From: JADJPO01 sp963724535
GTDB lineage: Bacteria > Actinomycetota > Actinomycetes > Actinomycetales > Kineosporiaceae
NCBI GenBank assembly: GCA_963724535.1
Contig: CAVRVD010000017.1
Coordinates: 248,001-312,000, forward strand
DNA length: 64,000 bases
Direction of reading: 5' to 3'
Under the pieces are notes generated by a model, which did no database searches, was not told the origin of the DNA, and saw only the letters and a list, made by a program, of their open reading frames with translations. This document shows, piece by piece, positions 18,587 to 26,849 of the stretch (positions within the stretch are counted from its first letter, which is position 1; the number at the start of each line of letters is the position of its first letter). A program made the position numbers and the translations under genes.

Positions 18587-19206
18587 GACGACGCGCCTGC
18601 CGAGCTCATCGACTCGCCCATCGAGGCCCCGGGACTGGGCTCGTAGCTCTCGTTCCCGGCGGCGAACTCCTTGGCGATGCCGGAGACGGTGACCGACTCT
18701 GCGCCGGCCAGGGTCAAGGTGACCTCGACCTGGTCGCCGGGCACGATCGGCGCGGGCAGGTTCATCAGCATCACGTGGTCGGCCCCGGGGGCCAGCTGGT
18801 GGCTGCCGCCGGCCGGGATGACGAAGCCACCGGCCTTGGGCTGCATCTTCGCCTCGCCGTCGACTGTCACCACCTCGTGCAGCTCGACCATCCCGGCCAC
18901 CGGACTGGAGCCGCCGGTCACAGTGATGTCGGCGTCCGTGGTGTTCCGCAGGGTGCCGAACAGCGCGGTCATCCCGGACGGCGCCGCCTTGACCCAGCCG
19001 TCGGCCAGGGTGAGCGCTGCCGAGGCGCTGCCGGCCTCGCCGGTCGTGGCCACGGCCGGGTCGGCCGCGATGGTGCCGGAGGCCTCGGTGGAGACATCGG
19101 TCGAGCCGCACCCGGCGACCGAGGCCGTCACGGCCAGGGTCAGGGCGACGAGCAGCGCCGGCACCGGGAGCCGCCGTCGCGGGGAGGATATGAACGGGAG
19201 TGTCAT
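18583..19206 (-). CDS. Periplasmic-type copper chaperone PCu(A)C, lipoprotein
   Basis: A 207-residue lipoprotein (signal ending in VAGC, residues about 18-33) with a PCu(A)C/DUF461 domain at about residues 60-175. The copper-binding pattern is recognisable: LHEV, then 10 residues to Met in EAKM, then 22 residues to His in DHVM. That is, HX10M...HXM, where the classical motif is H(M)X10MX21HXM; the Met beside the first His is Glu here. Such proteins deliver Cu(I) to cytochrome oxidase or cuproenzymes. The C-terminal tail is Ser/Met/Gly rich. It is translationally coupled to the DyP peroxidase. Confidence 0.9.
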   Translation of the reverse strand: MTLPFISSPRRRLPVPALLVALTLAVTASVAGCGSTDVSTEASGTIAADPAVATTGEAGSASAALTLADGWVKAAPSGMTALFGTLRNTTDADITVTGGSSPVAGMVELHEVVTVDGEAKMQPKAGGFVIPAGGSHQLAPGADHVMLMNLPAPIVPGDQVEVTLTLAGAESVTVSGIAKEFAAGNESYEPSPGASMGESMSSAGASS

Positions 19207-19404
19207 GGAATGCGCTCCTTCGCGTCCGCCGCGGACCGGCGACCGGACCCCGAGACGGGGAGCCGACAGGCCGGCGGGCAGGCGCCAGTTATCGAGAGTT
19301 GTCGTCAGGGGCGCCGTGCAGGACGGCGCGGAGTCATGGACGGAGTCAGCCGTGAACGACGTCTGCCCACCTCGGGTCGCAGCCGACGCTGCCGTGCCCG
19401 ACGG

Positions 19405-20037
19405 TCAGCAGGCGGACGCCGACCACGCCGGGGGGCCCCTCGACCCGCCACCACCGGTGCGCAGCAGTCGGGGCAGTCGAGGTCGGGTGCCCTGGGGCCA
19501 GACCCGGGCCGGCCGCGACACCGTCGCCGGCCGGGCGGCCAGCACCGGGGCCAGCCAGAACACCCAGGTCAGGATCAGGGTCAGCAGCTGCTCGCCGTGG
19601 CCGAGCAGAACGGCGGTGAGCACCGCTGCCGCCAGGTGGGCCGTGGTCATCAGCAGCGGGTTGTGGGGATGCGCGGTATGGGTGGCCACGGTCTGACCCG
19701 ACGCAGCCGCCACCACGGTGACCGCGGCGTCGCCGGTGCCGTGACGGTGGGCGAGCGGGGACTCGGACACCCGTGGGGAACCCGCGACCAGGAAGGCGAG
19801 GTGCTGGACGAGCTGGACGCCGGTCAGCGCGGCGGCGACCACCCAGCCGGGGCGACGCTGCCAGCCGAGTACACCGATCGCGACCGCCGACAGCACCCCG
19901 ACGGCGGCCAGGGCCGGCCACGGGGTGTCCGCGACCAGGGCGGTGACCTCCCGCCCGGACCCGACGGAGTGGGCGGCGGCACCCATGGCCGTGCTCGTGG
20001 TCGCGAGCACCACCAGCCGGGTCCGGCGCCACAGCAT
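19405..20037 (-). CDS. Histidine-bearing integral membrane protein, unknown function
   Basis: A 210-residue protein with four or five predicted helices (about residues 7-25, 37-58, 66-88, 125-145 and 149-167) and a basic C-terminal tail. Histidines cluster in and beside the loop after the third helix (LAHRHGTG, THTAHPHNP) and in the fourth helix (MTTAHLAAAV, GHGEQ). With a PCu(A)C chaperone 198 bases downstream on the same strand, a role in copper binding or transfer is plausible but inferred. Residue patterns resemble the membrane protein at 58329-59066. Start and function are not independently supported. Confidence 0.75.
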   Translation of the reverse strand: MLWRRTRLVVLATTSTAMGAAAHSVGSGREVTALVADTPWPALAAVGVLSAVAIGVLGWQRRPGWVVAAALTGVQLVQHLAFLVAGSPRVSESPLAHRHGTGDAAVTVVAAASGQTVATHTAHPHNPLLMTTAHLAAAVLTAVLLGHGEQLLTLILTWVFWLAPVLAARPATVSRPARVWPQGTRPRLPRLLRTGGGGSRGPPAWSASAC

Positions 20038-20134
20038 GTCCTGATCCTAGATCGGCGCAGCGGTGGGTCGGACGGCGGGGGCCCGCGCCCGTCCGTTGGG
20101 CCCATTGGGGGTGGCCGGGGCCTCGGGTGACTGC

Positions 20135-20140
20135 CAGGCT
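20135..20140 (+). promoter_or_regulatory. Possible leaderless -10 element of the MBL-fold hydrolase gene
   Basis: CAGGCT lies exactly 6 bases before the ATG at 20147. It keeps the A at position 2 and T at position 6 of an actinobacterial -10 hexamer. No ribosome-binding site is visible before this ATG, which fits a leaderless transcript. No clear -35 is seen. Confidence 0.4.
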
Positions 20141-20146
20141 GGGCCG

Positions 20147-20818
20147 ATGGCGTACACAGGCGCGGTGCAGCCGCACGGTCCGACCGCCGTCCGGAACCTG
20201 GGCGATGTGGTGATCCGCAAGGCGAGCGTGTCCGAGCAGGACAACAACTGCTACCTCTTCACCTGCCGACGCAGCGGCGGCCAGCTCCTGGTCGACGCGG
20301 CCGACGACATCGACCGGCTGCGGGCTCTGGTCGCCGAGGGCGAGCAGGACGGCGGCCGCGGCCTCGAGACGATCGTGACCACGCACCAGCACCAGGACCA
20401 CCACCGGGCCCTGGCCGCCATGGTCGAGGCGACTGGCGCCCGGACCCTGGTCGGGGCCGAGGACGCCGAGGCGTTGCCGGTGCCGGTGGACCAGCAGCTG
20501 CGACACGGTGACACCATCGGCTTCGGTGATCAGCACCTCGACGTGATCGGTCTGCGTGGGCACACGCCGGGGTCGATGGCCCTGTTGTTCACCGCGTCCG
20601 ACGGTGGCCGGCACCTGGTCACCGGCGACAGCCTGTTTCCCGGAGGCCCCGGCAAGACGACCGAGCCGGAGAGCTTCCGCAGCCTGATGACCGACCTGGA
20701 GGAACGCGTCTTCGGCGTGTTGCCCGACTCGACCTGGGTATATCCGGGGCACGGAGACGACACGACCATCGGTGCCGAGCGCGGCTCGATCGGTGAGTGG
20801 TGGTCCCGCGGCTGGTGA
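20147..20818 (+). CDS. Metallo-beta-lactamase-fold hydrolase, glyoxalase II-like
   Basis: A 223-residue metal-dependent hydrolase. Metal ligands are visible in order: THQHQDHHRAL (the HxHxDH motif, near residue 85), GLRGHTPGSMALLF, LVTGDSLFPGG and WVYPGHGDDTTIG. These match the small MBL group that includes hydroxyacylglutathione hydrolase-like enzymes; in actinobacteria the thiol would be mycothiol rather than glutathione. A MBL gene near uvrA/uvrB is conserved in mycobacteria, as I recall. The ATG is preferred to open frame upstream because the homologous core begins soon after and a leaderless -10 lies 6 bases before it. The substrate is unknown. Confidence 0.88.
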   Translation: MAYTGAVQPHGPTAVRNLGDVVIRKASVSEQDNNCYLFTCRRSGGQLLVDAADDIDRLRALVAEGEQDGGRGLETIVTTHQHQDHHRALAAMVEATGARTLVGAEDAEALPVPVDQQLRHGDTIGFGDQHLDVIGLRGHTPGSMALLFTASDGGRHLVTGDSLFPGGPGKTTEPESFRSLMTDLEERVFGVLPDSTWVYPGHGDDTTIGAERGSIGEWWSRGW

Positions 20819-20827
20819 GGAGTCGGT

Positions 20828-20844
20828 GACCGGACCGTCCGGTC
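20828..20844. terminator. Small convergent hairpin after the MBL gene
   Basis: GACCGGA and TCCGGTC form a perfect 7-bp stem with a 3-base loop in the 51 bases between two converging genes. There is no T-tract, so termination by this hairpin alone is uncertain. Confidence 0.35.
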
Positions 20845-20869
20845 GGCGGGGCGTCGGACCGGCTGACGG

Positions 20870-21865
20870 CTAGGCCGGTCCGGACGGCAGGTCGGGCTCG
20901 GTCGAGGCCCGGCGGCTGGCGGCCAGACTGGCCAGCGTGGTCAGCGCCAGCACGCCGATGATCACCGACAACGAGAACCGGATGGGGACCTGCGGCGCCC
21001 AGGTCACGGGCTCCCCGCCGTTGATCCAGCCCACGTCGTTGACGTGCAGCGCCTCGAGGACCAGCTTCACCCCGATGAAGCCGAGCACCACCGCCAGGCC
21101 GATGGACAGGTACACCAGGCGGTCCAGCAGGCCACCGAGCAGGAAGTAGAGCTGCCGCAGGCCCATCAGGGCGAAGATCGTGGCGGTGTAGACGATGAAC
21201 GGGTCCTGGGTCAGCCCGAAGATGGCCGGGATGGAGTCGAGGGCGAACAACAGGTCGGTGGTGGCGATGGCGATGAACACCAGCACCATGGGGGTGACCA
21301 GCCGCCGCTCCCCCACCCGGATCAACAGCTTGCGGCCCTCGTACATCGGCGCCATCGGCAGGACCCGGCGGGCCTGACGGATCAGAGCGTTCTCCTCGAA
21401 GTCGCTCTCGTCGGTCTCCCCGTGCCGCAGCAGCTGGACCGCGGTGTAGATCAGGAAGGCACCGAACAGGTAGAACATCCAGCTGAACCGCTCGATCGCG
21501 GCCGCCCCGAGCACGATGAAGCCGCCGCGCAGCACCAGGGACAGGATGATGCCGATCATCAGCACCTCCTGCTGGTGCCGACGGGGCACCGAGAAGCGGC
21601 TCATGATCACGACGAAGACGAACAGGTTGTCCACGCTCAGGCTGTACTCGGTCAGCCATCCGGCGAGGAACTGTCCGGCCGGTACGGACCCGACCACCAC
21701 CAGCAGCAGCACCGAGAACACCAGGGCCAGGGTGACGTAGAAGGACACCCACAAGGTGCACTCACGCATGGTCGGGACGTGGGGGCGACGTACGACCAAG
21801 GCCAGGTCGAGGGTCAACAGGAGCCCGAGGGTCACGAACGTGACGGCTTCGAACCAAGCAGGCAC
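20870..21865 (-). CDS. TerC/Alx-family integral membrane metal exporter
   Basis: A 331-residue protein with about nine membrane helices. TerC signatures with charged metal-site residues are clear: LTEYSLSVDNLFVFVVIM in the first half and ATTDLLFALDSIPAIFGLTQDPF in the second. Members export manganese (Alx, MeeF/MeeY) or are linked to tellurite resistance. The GTG start follows a GAGG site. The 127-base leader to uvrB was checked for a manganese (yybP-ykoY) riboswitch, and none was recognised. A 40-codon reading frame overlaps the start in another frame. Confidence 0.93.
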   Translation of the reverse strand: MPAWFEAVTFVTLGLLLTLDLALVVRRPHVPTMRECTLWVSFYVTLALVFSVLLLVVVGSVPAGQFLAGWLTEYSLSVDNLFVFVVIMSRFSVPRRHQQEVLMIGIILSLVLRGGFIVLGAAAIERFSWMFYLFGAFLIYTAVQLLRHGETDESDFEENALIRQARRVLPMAPMYEGRKLLIRVGERRLVTPMVLVFIAIATTDLLFALDSIPAIFGLTQDPFIVYTATIFALMGLRQLYFLLGGLLDRLVYLSIGLAVVLGFIGVKLVLEALHVNDVGWINGGEPVTWAPQVPIRFSLSVIIGVLALTTLASLAASRRASTEPDLPSGPA

Positions 21866-21954
21866 CGTTCCTCGATCTCAGGTCGCAGGGCAGCCCCGTG
21901 CCAGCGGTTCTGGTACGGGAGCACCGGTAGGCCGGGGTCGATCAATGCGGACAT
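21832..21954 (-). CDS. Possible upstream ORF overlapping the terC start
   Basis: A 40-codon ATG frame begins 89 bases before the TerC GTG and ends 11 codons inside TerC in another frame. Third-position bases are mostly G/C, and the product would be Pro/Arg rich (PGLPVLPYQNRWHGAALRP). Translation through it would unmask or occlude the terC start. No ribosome-binding site is obvious and no family is recognised, so it may be chance. Confidence 0.2.
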   Translation of the reverse strand: MSALIDPGLPVLPYQNRWHGAALRPEIEERCLLGSKPSRS

Positions 21955-21992
21955 GATGACATCGGCGGGGCTCGGTGACGGACCCGGAGTCG

Positions 21993-24119
21993 TCAGACGC
22001 TGCCGGCGGCCCGCATGCCCCGAAGCTCCTTCTTCAGCTCGGAGATCTCGTCGCGCAACCGCGCGGCCAACTCGAAGTGCAGCTCGGCGGCGGCGGCCTT
22101 CATCTGGTCGGTGAGCTGCTGGATGAGGTCGGCCAGGTCGGTCGCCGGCAGGCCACGGAGCTGCTCGGTGTGGGCGCCGACGGGCTGGGCGGACCGCATG
22201 CCGGGCACCGGCGCCTTGCCCCGGCTGCGCTGCCGGCCACCGCCGATCGAGGCGCCGGAGCCACCCAGCAGCCGCTCGGTGTCGTCCTCCTCGCGGGCGA
22301 TCAGGTCGGTGATGTCGGCGATCCGCTTGCGCAGCGGGGTCGGGTCGATCCCACGGGCGGTGTTGTAGGCGACCTGCTTGTCCCGTCGCCGGTTGGTCTC
22401 CTCGATCGCCTGCGCCATCGACGCGGTCACTCTGTCGGCGTACATGTGCACCTCGCCGGAGACGTTGCGGGCGGCCCGGCCGATCGTCTGGATCAGCGAC
22501 TTGGCCGAGCGCAGGAAGCCTTCCTTGTCGGCGTCCAGGATCGAGACCAGTGACACCTCAGGCAGGTCCAGGCCTTCGCGGAGCAGGTTGATCCCGACCA
22601 GCACGTCATAGTCTCCCTGGCGCAGCTCGCGGAGCAGCTCGACCCGGCGCAGGGTGTCCACCTCGGAGTGCAGGTAGCGCACCCGCACCCCCTGCTCAAG
22701 CAGATAGTCGGTCAGGTCCTCGGCCATCTTCTTGGTCAACGTGGTGACCAGCACCCGCTCGTTGCGCTCGGCCCGGTCCCGGATCTCGCCGAGCAGGTCG
22801 TCGATCTGCCCCTTCGGCGGCTTGACCACGACCTTGGGGTCGACCAGCCCGGTCGGCCGGATGATCTGTTCGACGACGCCCTTGCCGCGGCTCAGCTCGT
22901 AGTCGCCGGGGGTGGCCGACAGGTAGACGGTCTGGCCGATCCGCTCGAGGAACTCCTCCCACTTCAGCGGCCGGTTGTCCATCGCACTGGGCAGCCGGAA
23001 CCCGTGGTCCACCAGGGTCCGCTTGCGGCTCATGTCCCCCTCGTACATGGCCCCGATCTGCGGCACCGTGACGTGGGACTCGTCGATGACGAGCAGGAAG
23101 TCCTCCGGGAAGTAGTCGAGCAGCGTGTTCGGAGCCGACCCGGGGCCACGACCGTCGATGTGCCGGGAGTAGTTCTCGATCCCGGCGCAGGACCCCACCT
23201 GGCGCATCATCTCCATGTCGTGATCGGTGCGCAGCCGCAGCCGCTGAGCCTCCAGGAGCTTGCCCTGGCGCTCCAGCTCGGCCAGCCGGTCGGCCAGCTC
23301 AGCCTCGATCCCGCCCAGGGCGCGCTCCATCCGCTCCGGGCCGGCCACATAGTGGGTGGCGGGGAAGACGTACATCTCCTGCTCCTCGCGGACCACCTCC
23401 CCGGTCATCGGATGCAGGGTGTAGAGCCGGTCGATCTCGTCACCGAACAGCTCGATCCGCAGGGCCAGCTCCTCGTAGACCGGGATGATCTCCACGGTGT
23501 CCCCGCGGACCCGGAACGTGCCGCGGGCGAAGGACAGGTCGTTGCGGGTGTACTGCATCTGCACGAAGCGGCGCAGCAGGTCGTCCCGCTCCACCTCCTG
23601 ACCGACCTTCAGCCGGACCATCCGGTCGACGTACTCCTGGGGCGTGCCGAGACCGTAGATGCAGGAGACCGACGCGACCACCACGACGTCGCGCCGGGTG
23701 AGCAGCGAGTTGGTCGCCGAGTGGCGCAGCCGCTCCACCTCCTCGTTGATCGAGGAGTCCTTCTCGATGTAGGTGTCGGTCTGCGGGACGTACGCCTCCG
23801 GCTGGTAGTAGTCGTAGTAGGAGACGAAGTACTCGACGGCGTTGTGCGGCAGCAGCTCTCGGAACTCGTTGGCCAGCTGCGCGGCCAGGGTCTTGTTCGG
23901 CGCCATCACCAGCGTGGGCCGCTGGACCCGTTCGATCATCCACGCGGTGGTCGCGGACTTACCGGTCCCGGTCGCGCCGAGCAGCACGACGTCCTTCTCG
24001 CCGGACCCGATCCGGCGGGCCAGCTCCCCGATCGCCTCGGGCTGGTCCCCGCTCGCGTCGAAGTCGGAGACGACGCGGAACGGGGCGACGGTGCGCTGCA
24101 GGTCGGTGACGGGACGCAT
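21993..24119 (-). CDS. uvrB: Excinuclease ABC subunit B
   Basis: The 708-residue helicase-like subunit of nucleotide excision repair. Motifs in order: Walker A LLGATGTGKSATTAWM (near residue 50), the beta-hairpin region YYDYYQPEAYVPQTDTYIEK, DEAD-like VIDESHVT, VYLSATPGDYE, and helicase motifs INLLREGLDLPEVSLV and QTIGRAARN. The C-terminal UVR motif that binds UvrC is near residue 665 (LHFELAARLRDEISELKKEL). The ATG is supported by a -10 element TACCGT ending 7 bases upstream, within an apparent damage-inducible promoter. Confidence 0.98.
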   Translation of the reverse strand: MRPVTDLQRTVAPFRVVSDFDASGDQPEAIGELARRIGSGEKDVVLLGATGTGKSATTAWMIERVQRPTLVMAPNKTLAAQLANEFRELLPHNAVEYFVSYYDYYQPEAYVPQTDTYIEKDSSINEEVERLRHSATNSLLTRRDVVVVASVSCIYGLGTPQEYVDRMVRLKVGQEVERDDLLRRFVQMQYTRNDLSFARGTFRVRGDTVEIIPVYEELALRIELFGDEIDRLYTLHPMTGEVVREEQEMYVFPATHYVAGPERMERALGGIEAELADRLAELERQGKLLEAQRLRLRTDHDMEMMRQVGSCAGIENYSRHIDGRGPGSAPNTLLDYFPEDFLLVIDESHVTVPQIGAMYEGDMSRKRTLVDHGFRLPSAMDNRPLKWEEFLERIGQTVYLSATPGDYELSRGKGVVEQIIRPTGLVDPKVVVKPPKGQIDDLLGEIRDRAERNERVLVTTLTKKMAEDLTDYLLEQGVRVRYLHSEVDTLRRVELLRELRQGDYDVLVGINLLREGLDLPEVSLVSILDADKEGFLRSAKSLIQTIGRAARNVSGEVHMYADRVTASMAQAIEETNRRRDKQVAYNTARGIDPTPLRKRIADITDLIAREEDDTERLLGGSGASIGGGRQRSRGKAPVPGMRSAQPVGAHTEQLRGLPATDLADLIQQLTDQMKAAAAELHFELAARLRDEISELKKELRGMRAAGSV

Positions 24120-24122
24120 GCC

Positions 24123-25055
24123 CTACACGGTAGGTGCCGGCACCGACAACGCCACCCTGGGGACCACCCGGACCAGGGTCCCGGCCCGTCCCGGGTCACA
24201 GCTGCCATAGAGGTGCGGCCCGATGGGCGCGTAGCCGGCGGCGCAGACGGCGTCTTCGACGTCCCCCGGCGAGGTCGTGCCGACCTCGATGCCGGACGGG
24301 GTCCAGCGCACCTCGGCGTCCACACCTCGCAGCGGGTCGCCGAGGGCGACGCGCAGCCGGGCCTGGAGTCGGTGCCGGGTCGTCTCGCTCGGGGTCGCGC
24401 CGGACCCGCACCCGGCGGTGCCGGGGGCCGGACGGCGCGCCGCCAGGTTCTCGGCGAAGGGCAGCAGCCGATCGCCCCACAGGGCCTTCACGGCCGCCTC
24501 CAGCTCGCGCGGCGAGCCGCTGTTGTCCAGCCAGATGTCCGCCGCGGCCCGGCGGTCGGTCACCGAGGCCTGGGCGGCGATCCGCGCGCGGGCCTGGTCC
24601 TCGGGCAGGCCCCGCGCGACCAGCCTGGCCAGGCGTACCTCGACCGGGGCGTCCACGACGACCACCAGGTGGTACTCGGCCGACATCCGCTTCTCCACCA
24701 GCAGTGGCACGTCGTGGACGGCGATGGACGTCGGGGCGCCGTCCCGCGCCGCGGCTGCGAACAGCTCCGCGGTTCGGGCCGCGATCTTCGGGTGGGTGAT
24801 CGCCTCGAGCCGGCCCCGAGCCTGCGGGTCCCCGAACACGATCTGGCCCAGGGCCTGTCGGTCCAGAGCGCCGTCCGTCCCGATCACCCGATCGCCGAAG
24901 GCCTGCCGGACCTCGGCCAGGCCCTCGCTGCCCGGTTCGACGACCTCTCGGGCGATCCGGTCGGCGTCGGCGACCACGGCACCGAGGTCAGCGAGGCGCC
25001 GTGCCACGGTCGACTTCCCGGCCCCGATCCCACCGGTCAGCCCCAGGCGCAACAC
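24123..25055 (-). CDS. coaE: Dephospho-CoA kinase with a short C-terminal extension
   Basis: A 310-residue protein whose first 200 residues are dephospho-CoA kinase, the last step of CoA synthesis: Walker A LTGGIGAGKSTVARRL at residues 5-20, then DADRIAREVVEPG and the lid region RIAAQASVTDRRAAADIWLDNSGS. The remaining 100 residues end in AVCAAGYAPIG and YGSCDPGRAG, which resemble part of the UPF0157/GrpB domain fused to mycobacterial CoaE (AGYPR...GSADPGRP) but are much shorter. The GTG is chosen because TAGGCT lies 7 bases before it, giving a leaderless start; open frame runs further upstream without homology. Confidence 0.93.
   Translation of the reverse strand: MLRLGLTGGIGAGKSTVARRLADLGAVVADADRIAREVVEPGSEGLAEVRQAFGDRVIGTDGALDRQALGQIVFGDPQARGRLEAITHPKIAARTAELFAAAARDGAPTSIAVHDVPLLVEKRMSAEYHLVVVVDAPVEVRLARLVARGLPEDQARARIAAQASVTDRRAAADIWLDNSGSPRELEAAVKALWGDRLLPFAENLAARRPAPGTAGCGSGATPSETTRHRLQARLRVALGDPLRGVDAEVRWTPSGIEVGTTSPGDVEDAVCAAGYAPIGPHLYGSCDPGRAGTLVRVVPRVALSVPAPTV
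24127..24149 (-). promoter_or_regulatory. RecA-NDp (PafBC-type) DNA-damage promoter of uvrB, leaderless
   Basis: On the minus strand TTGTCGGTG (24149-24141), 8 bases, then TACCGT (24132-24127), and 7 bases to the uvrB ATG. This is a full match to the published RecA-NDp consensus TTGTCRGTG-N8-TANNNT, including spacing. It predicts PafBC-dependent, LexA-independent induction of uvrB and a leaderless mRNA. Confidence 0.85.
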
Positions 25056-25062
25056 ATCGGCC

Positions 25063-25068
25063 AGCCTA
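25063..25068 (-). promoter_or_regulatory. Leaderless -10 element of coaE
   Basis: TAGGCT on the minus strand ends 7 bases before the coaE GTG, the distance expected when transcription begins at the initiator codon. No -35 match is seen at 17-18 bases, and no Shine-Dalgarno site competes. Confidence 0.5.
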
Positions 25069-25140
25069 CGCACCTCGGCGCTCGAGATCCGGCCATGAGC
25101 GCACGCCCCGGGCGGGCGGCGAGGCGACGGCCCGGCAGGG

Positions 25141-26733
25141 TCAGTAGGCCCCACGCCGGGCCAGGACGGCGACGACGGTCCGGGCGATGATCGACAGGTC
25201 CAGCCCGAGCGACCAGTTCTCGACGTAGGACAGGTCGAGCCGGACCGACTCCTCCCAGGTCAGGTCGGAGCGGCCGGAGACCTGCCACAGCCCGGTGATG
25301 CCCGGCTTGACCAGCAGCCGCCGGTGCACGTCACGATCGTAGGCGGCCACCTCGCCGGGCAGCGGGGGCCGCGGGCCGACAACGGACATCTCCCGGCGGA
25401 GCACATCGAAGAGCTGCGGCAGCTCGTCGAGGGAGTACTTGCGCAGGAACGCCCCGACCGGGGTCACCCGGGGGTCGTCGCGGATCTTGAACAGCGGACC
25501 CTCGCCGTGCTGGTTGGCCGCAGCGAGATCGGCGAGCCGCTGCTCGGCGTCGACGTACATGCTGCGGAACTTGGTCATCCGGAACGGCCTGGACACCTTG
25601 CCGACCCGTTCCTGGCGGAACAGCACGGGGCCGGGCGAGGACGCCTTGACGGCCACCGCGACGGCCAGCAGCACCGGGGCCAGCAGCACCAGCAGGGTCA
25701 GGGCCAGCCCGTAGTCGAGCAGCCCCTTGGCGATCCGGCGCAGGCCGGTGAACTCGGGCTCGTCGACGTACAGCAGCGGCACGCCGCCGACGGTCTGTAG
25801 GTGCATCCGCGGCGCGGCGACCTCGGTGAGCCGCGGGGCGACCATGAGCTGGTAGCCACTGCCCTCGAGCTCCCAGGACAACCGGCGCAGCTCCTCCTCG
25901 CTGACGTCGGACCAGGCGGTGAGCAGGATGGTGTCGGCGTAGTGGCGCCGGGCCGCGCCTCGGGCGGCCTCAGGCGGCCCAGCCACCGGGACCCCGCCGA
26001 CCTGATCCCCGCCGGCCCGCGCCACGCAGGCCGCGACGACCTGGACGCCGCCGTGCGGCTCGCGGCCCAGACGCCGGATGAGCTCGTCGACCGAACGTTC
26101 CAGGCCGATGACGACGACGCGCTGGGCGCAGCGGCCGCGCCGGCGCAGGGCGAACAGGGCCTGGCGCGCAGCAACGTGCCAGAGCACCGAGGTGAGCAGC
26201 GCGAGCGGTGAGCCAACCAGCACCAGCCCGCGGGTGGGCGCGGCCACGGCGTAGGCGGCGGTGCTGGTGAGCGCCAGGACGACGACCCCGGCGGCGGCCA
26301 GCCGGCGGAACTCCTCCAGTCCGGCACCGACGAACCGGTGCTCGTAGACCCGCCCACCAGTGACCACGATGAGGAAGACCAGGACGAACAGCGGGATCCA
26401 TGCCGCCCCGTGGCCGCCGTCGGCCAGGACCCCGGCGACGGCGCTGAGACCTGCCAGGAGCAGGTCCCCGGCGACCAGCACGACCGTGTACCGGCGGCGC
26501 CAGCGGGGGCTGACCCGCCGACGGGCGACGAACTGGGACTGCTCGCGCGGCGGTGCCGACGGCTCGGGCTCCTGGTCGGGCTCCTGGTCGGGGTGGCCGA
26601 CCTCGTAGTGCCGACGCTCGGCCAGCTCGGTGTCCGAGGCCCGGACGGCGCGCAGCTTGGCGGCCAGGGTGCCTTCCGGTGCGGACGCGGTCGGCCTGGG
26701 CACCGGCACCGGGGGCCGGGTCTTCTCGGTCAT
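25141..26733 (-). CDS. Polyprenyl-phosphate sugar-1-phosphate transferase (exopolysaccharide initiating)
   Basis: A 530-residue membrane enzyme of the WcaJ/WbaP type that transfers a sugar phosphate to undecaprenyl phosphate, starting exopolysaccharide or glycan repeat units. After about 85 disordered residues come four N-terminal helices (about 90-215), a CoA-binding-like cytosolic domain, a re-entrant helix (GLLDYGLALTLLVLLAPVLLA) and the catalytic domain with KASSPGPVLFRQERVG, MTKFRSMYVDAEQRL and SLDELPQLFDVLRREM. The ATG is preferred because GGGGGAG precedes it. No glycosyltransferase or flippase genes adjoin, so it stands alone between coaE and rpsA. Confidence 0.93.
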   Translation of the reverse strand: MTEKTRPPVPVPRPTASAPEGTLAAKLRAVRASDTELAERRHYEVGHPDQEPDQEPEPSAPPREQSQFVARRRVSPRWRRRYTVVLVAGDLLLAGLSAVAGVLADGGHGAAWIPLFVLVFLIVVTGGRVYEHRFVGAGLEEFRRLAAAGVVVLALTSTAAYAVAAPTRGLVLVGSPLALLTSVLWHVAARQALFALRRRGRCAQRVVVIGLERSVDELIRRLGREPHGGVQVVAACVARAGGDQVGGVPVAGPPEAARGAARRHYADTILLTAWSDVSEEELRRLSWELEGSGYQLMVAPRLTEVAAPRMHLQTVGGVPLLYVDEPEFTGLRRIAKGLLDYGLALTLLVLLAPVLLAVAVAVKASSPGPVLFRQERVGKVSRPFRMTKFRSMYVDAEQRLADLAAANQHGEGPLFKIRDDPRVTPVGAFLRKYSLDELPQLFDVLRREMSVVGPRPPLPGEVAAYDRDVHRRLLVKPGITGLWQVSGRSDLTWEESVRLDLSYVENWSLGLDLSIIARTVVAVLARRGAY

Positions 26734-26759
26734 GAGCTCCCCCAGACACTGCGCCAAAC

Positions 26760-26805
26760 GCCGAACCACCCGTCAGCCGGGTCATCGGCTGCCGGGTGGT
26801 TCGGC
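26760..26805 (-). terminator. Strong hairpin downstream of rpsA
   Basis: GCCGAACCACCCG (26760-26772) and CGGGTGGTTCGGC (26793-26805) are perfectly complementary over 13 bp. An inner CAGCCG/CGGCTG pair extends the stem by 6 bp around a 6-base loop. It sits between the rpsA stop and the sugar transferase start. There is no clear T-tract, as is usual in actinobacteria, so it is either a terminator or a processing/stability hairpin. Confidence 0.7.
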
Positions 26806-26849
26806 TTGAGAGCGGGCTCGGCGGTGCCGGAGCAGGCCCTCGACGACGG

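Noticed and set aside
21866..21992. Possible yybP-ykoY manganese riboswitch before terC
   Set aside because: The region is short and I could not find the conserved paired loops; it also overlaps a candidate reading frame.
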